A DNA stretch of 8,053 nucleotides from NCBI GenBank assembly GCA_033721415.1, contig JAWWAH010000046.1, positions 1 to 8,053 of the forward strand, given 5' to 3'. The translations under genes were made by a program, and so were the position numbers. The stretch comes from JAWWAH01 sp033721415 (GTDB taxonomy: Bacteria; Patescibacteriota; Minisyncoccia; Spechtbacterales; 2-12-FULL-38-22). Below the pieces are notes generated by a model that ran no database searches, was not told the origin of the DNA, and saw only the letters and a list, made by a program, of their open reading frames with translations. Shown piece by piece: positions 5,773 to 8,053 of the stretch (position 1 is its first letter; every line of letters begins with the position of its first letter).

Positions 5773-6507
5773 ATGGATGTTTCCATTTGGGCAGCTTTCT
5801 TAGCGGGTGTTTTATCTTTCTTTGCTCCATGCATCTTGCCCTTAGTCCCAGTATATATGGGATATATGGCAGGGGAGAGCACCAAGTCTAGTAGCCACAT
5901 ACTTAGAACACTATTATTTATTGGAGGATTTACTGCTGTGTTTGCGGGGATCGGTGCTTTAGCTGGAAAATTCGGTTTTTACACGCTAAGCAGAATGCCT
6001 TGGCTTACGATTTTAGCAGGCGTCATTGTTGCCCTTGCTGGGGTTACAATGCTATTGAGAGCATTTAATAAAAATAGCGAATCGCTGCTTTCTAGAATGG
6101 GAAATAGTTTTCGAAATACTGGCTCACGCTTAGCGACAAGCGCTCACAGCTGGAATGGGAACAAATATCTGTATTGGATTGCACCGCTTTTTATGGGCGC
6201 TGCTCTAGCTATTGCTTGGACGCCTTGCATAGGCCCTGTTTTAGGAGGAATACTAACTCTTGCATATGATGAAGCTACTGTAATGCGCGGTTCGTTCTTG
6301 TTAACTATTTATTCTCTGGGACTAGGTGTTCCATTTTTGCTGAGCGCTGTGTTTGTTAAAAGAATAGCTAGTCTTAGAAAGATAAACAAGTATAGTAAGC
6401 ATATTCAAGTATTTAGTGGGATGTTTTTAGTTGTTTTCGGCTTAGTAATAGCCACAGGAAGTCTTGCAATTATTAATAGCTCTCTTTATCGTTATTGGCC
6501 CTTTTGA
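5773..6507 (+). CDS. ccdA: CcdA-type transmembrane thiol reductant transporter
   Basis: CcdA is the short relative of the DsbD membrane domain. It passes electrons from cytoplasmic thioredoxin through a membrane cysteine pair to thioredoxin-fold proteins outside. The 244 residues contain about six hydrophobic segments, near 5-30, 44-65, 76-98, 133-164, 174-195 and 211-234. The two redox cysteines sit in the expected proline-flanked motifs, FAPCILPLVP (C20) in the first segment and WTPCIGP (C152) in the fourth. Both are intact, and no other cysteine is visible. A charged loop of about 30 residues joins segments 3 and 4. It starts 5 nt after the TlpA-like stop with only a weak ribosome site (AGGATAGG), suggesting coupled translation. 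Its TGA stop touches the terminator stem. No cytochrome c or heme-lyase gene is in view, so a general redox role is as likely as cytochrome maturation. Confidence 0.93.
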   Translation: MDVSIWAAFLAGVLSFFAPCILPLVPVYMGYMAGESTKSSSHILRTLLFIGGFTAVFAGIGALAGKFGFYTLSRMPWLTILAGVIVALAGVTMLLRAFNKNSESLLSRMGNSFRNTGSRLATSAHSWNGNKYLYWIAPLFMGAALAIAWTPCIGPVLGGILTLAYDEATVMRGSFLLTIYSLGLGVPFLLSAVFVKRIASLRKINKYSKHIQVFSGMFLVVFGLVIATGSLAIINSSLYRYWPF

Positions 6508-6536
6508 AACCCCATATCTTATGGGGTTTTTATTTT
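6507..6536 (+). terminator. Rho-independent terminator after ccdA
   Basis: AAACCCCAT (6507-6515) and ATGGGGTTT (6521-6529) form a perfect 9-bp stem with a 5-nt ATCTT loop, followed by a T-rich run to 6536. The stem begins on the last base of the ccdA stop codon. It separates the HAD-tlpA-ccdA operon from the surface-protein gene. Confidence 0.92.
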
Positions 6537-6545
6537 CCACAACCA

Positions 6546-6577
6546 TTGAACAAAAAAATAGTCTACTGGTGTATAAT
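6546..6577 (+). promoter_or_regulatory. Putative sigma-70-type promoter for the surface-protein gene
   Basis: A perfect TATAAT lies at 6572-6577. The best upstream match is TTGAAC at 6546-6551, giving a 20-nt spacer, longer than the usual 16-18, so the -35 call is weak. Transcription would start near 6584 and leave a leader of about 25 nt before the ATG at 6610. That leader is nearly all A and T, with no Shine-Dalgarno. Confidence 0.55.
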
Positions 6578-6609
6578 AAATATGTATTAATTTTTTAATT
6601 TTGAATTTT

Positions 6610-8053
6610 ATGAAAAACTTTATTTCTGGATTTTCAGCTTTAATATTTATATTGTCTAGCGTTATTGTGCCGAGTGCTTCTTTGGCCCAAACCGTTTCGG
6701 GGGTAGAATTCACAAATGTTAGAGCCGAAAGCATAACCGCATCAAGCGCGGATATTTTATGGAATACGAATATAGAGGTTGATACGCATAAGGTTGAATA
6801 TGGCAAGACTTCCGGAACTTATTCTAGTATTGTTTATAGCGATCAAAATCCGTGCTTAAGTCGCATAACCACCACCTCTCACTGCATATCTCTTGCAAAC
6901 TTAGATCCAAGCACAGTTTACTATTATCGGGTTTCAGTTGTGGAGTCTGGGGGCGGGGGAGAGCATATTTCCGGAGAGTATTCTTTTGCAACAACAAGCA
7001 CGACCAGCTCAAGCGACAATACCACAGGTTCTACTCCTGCTGCTCCGACCAATCTAACAGCAACTATAACTAGCTCCGGTAGCTCTTCTAGTAATATTGG
7101 GCTAACTTGGAGAGATAAATCAGATAACGAAGAAAAATTTATTATTTATAGGGCGCTAACAGGAAACACCTTAGAACATTCAATCGGGCATGTTGGCACA
7201 AATGTAACATCTTACACAGACGAAAATGGAGTACTCGGGACATCATACGACTATGCGGTAAAAGCTTGTAACAGTAATTACGGTTGTTCTGAGTTTTCCA
7301 ACATGGTAACTATACTCTATGAAGATACAACAACAGACGACATAACAACCACAGAAGAGCCTGCATCAACGGTAGCAAGAGTAAAAGGATATATCTTAGA
7401 TCCCGATGGCAACCCTTTTACTGAGGGCTCTGTTGGAATAGTTTTTATAGACGGAAACAGTACCCCTTTTGATGCTGATGTGGATGTAGCAACAGGGTAT
7501 TTTTATAGAGATTTAGAGATTAGTAAATCTTATAAACCATATATACATGTACCTCAGGACTTAGGTTACAGAACTCCTGACTTATCTACTTTTACGCTTG
7601 ATGACTCGGGTAAAGATCTTGGGAAGATAAAGTTAATAAAACATGACTCAACTATTTTCGGAACCGTTAAGGACCAGTTTGGTAATCCACTTTCAGGTAT
7701 TAAGATTGGTGCAAGTGAAGTAAACACGAACAATTCTCCTGTTACTAGTGAAACAGAAACAACAGGTCAGTATACATTGCATGTTAGCGAGGGCACTTGG
7801 GAGGTTTTTGTGTCTACCTCTAATGATGGCTATGCACCAGTAGAGCCACAAGAAGTTTCTATTAGTTCCGGCACACTTATTCCCAGTATTAATTTTGAAT
7901 TAAATAAAGTTACATCAACGCTTTCAGGGCACCTTGTTAATAAGAATGGGAATAAAGTAACAAGCGTATCTGGAAGAGCTGGATTGTTTGCAGATGATGG
8001 CACTATGAAAGGTGGTGGACCAATAGAAAATGGTGAATTTTCCTTTGCAGCAT
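6610..8053 (+). CDS. Secreted FN3 and CnaB/carboxypeptidase-regulatory-like repeat protein, 3'-truncated
   Basis: The frame opens at ATG 6610 and stays open for 481 codons to the right edge, so the protein is larger than seen. A Sec signal peptide covers residues 1-26, with likely cleavage at SLA|Q. Residues of about 31-129 form a fibronectin-III-like domain (VEYGKTSGTYSS, LDPSTVYYYRV) with cysteines at 82 and 92. A Ser/Thr-rich linker follows, then a second FN3-like domain at about 146-240 (TNLTATI, GLTWRD, YAVKACN) with cysteines at 220 and 226. After a Thr/Glu-rich linker come repeats of the carboxypeptidase-regulatory or CnaB-like fold near 256-345, 346-435 and 436 onward; openings such as VKGYILDPDGNP and IFGTVKDQFGNPLSG recur. 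No catalytic domain or anchor is visible. It is probably a cell-surface or secreted adhesin or structural protein; the exact role is unknown. It has its own promoter candidate. Confidence 0.88.
   Translation, partial: MKNFISGFSALIFILSSVIVPSASLAQTVSGVEFTNVRAESITASSADILWNTNIEVDTHKVEYGKTSGTYSSIVYSDQNPCLSRITTTSHCISLANLDPSTVYYYRVSVVESGGGGEHISGEYSFATTSTTSSSDNTTGSTPAAPTNLTATITSSGSSSSNIGLTWRDKSDNEEKFIIYRALTGNTLEHSIGHVGTNVTSYTDENGVLGTSYDYAVKACNSNYGCSEFSNMVTILYEDTTTDDITTTEEPASTVARVKGYILDPDGNPFTEGSVGIVFIDGNSTPFDADVDVATGYFYRDLEISKSYKPYIHVPQDLGYRTPDLSTFTLDDSGKDLGKIKLIKHDSTIFGTVKDQFGNPLSGIKIGASEVNTNNSPVTSETETTGQYTLHVSEGTWEVFVSTSNDGYAPVEPQEVSISSGTLIPSINFELNKVTSTLSGHLVNKNGNKVTSVSGRAGLFADDGTMKGGGPIENGEFSFAA

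Noticed and set aside
6582..6590. Mini-ORF ATG TAT TAA in the surface-gene leader
   Set aside because: It is only two codons, has no ribosome site and would fall at or before the predicted transcript start; such a triplet set is expected by chance in AT-rich DNA.
6852..7073. A 73-codon plus-strand ORF
   Set aside because: It lies in another frame inside the secreted FN3 protein, which has a signal peptide and recognisable domains; the short ORF shows no family features.
7315..7380. ACA/GAA-rich stretch resembling a short repeat
   Set aside because: It encodes a Thr/Glu-rich interdomain linker with no exact repeat unit; ordinary low-complexity linker sequence.
1..8053. CRISPR arrays, insertion sequences, tRNA or rRNA genes, attachment sites
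   Set aside because: No regularly spaced direct repeats, transposase or integrase motifs, or tRNA/rRNA-like sequences were seen; intergenic gaps are at most about 113 nt.

Overview
The window is a compact, AT-rich, entirely plus-strand bacterial segment (G+C looks to be in the mid-30s percent; not counted). It carries seven complete or nearly complete genes and the start of a large secreted protein. TGA acts as a true stop, ending the HAD and ccdA genes, and no reading frame has an internal TGA, so this is the standard bacterial code and not the TGA-as-glycine code of Gracilibacteria and Absconditabacteria. Tight packing, short intergenic gaps, the variant EF-P, and a small TlpA/CcdA pair next to a large FN3/CnaB-like surface protein fit a candidate-phyla-radiation (Patescibacteria) genome. 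That placement is an inference from style; no marker gene in the window proves it.

Region 1 (1-4377) is a tRNA and translation operon: a CCA-adding tRNA nucleotidyltransferase cut by the left edge, a class I cysteine desulfurase, the tRNA 4-thiouridine synthase ThiI without a rhodanese domain, and elongation factor P. Gaps are 1 nt, 3 nt and a 17-nt overlap, and the run ends at a hairpin plus T-tract. The desulfurase and ThiI form a natural pair: the first takes sulfur from cysteine, the second places it on tRNA uridine 8.

Region 2 (4378-6536) is a second operon: a HAD-family hydrolase with a perfect Shine-Dalgarno, a TlpA-like thioredoxin-fold lipoprotein joined to it by an ATGA overlap, and a CcdA-type membrane thiol transporter. 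It ends in a perfect 9-bp terminator hairpin. CcdA and TlpA together make a minimal system for moving reducing power across the membrane.

Region 3 (6537-8053) has its own consensus TATAAT box and a secreted protein with a signal peptide, two fibronectin-III-like domains and at least three carboxypeptidase-regulatory/CnaB-like repeats. It is open at the right edge.

No mobile element, CRISPR array, tRNA or rRNA was seen, and no gene-free stretch exceeds about 115 nt. The most notable observations are an EF-P with arginine at the modified loop tip, an in-frame 15-bp tandem duplication in the CCA enzyme's catalytic domain, the desulfurase-ThiI pair, a redox module beside a surface protein with closely spaced cysteine pairs, and three perfect inverted repeats inside coding sequence. 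I see no clear undescribed defence or mobile system; the nearest candidate is the HAD-TlpA-CcdA-surface protein group.
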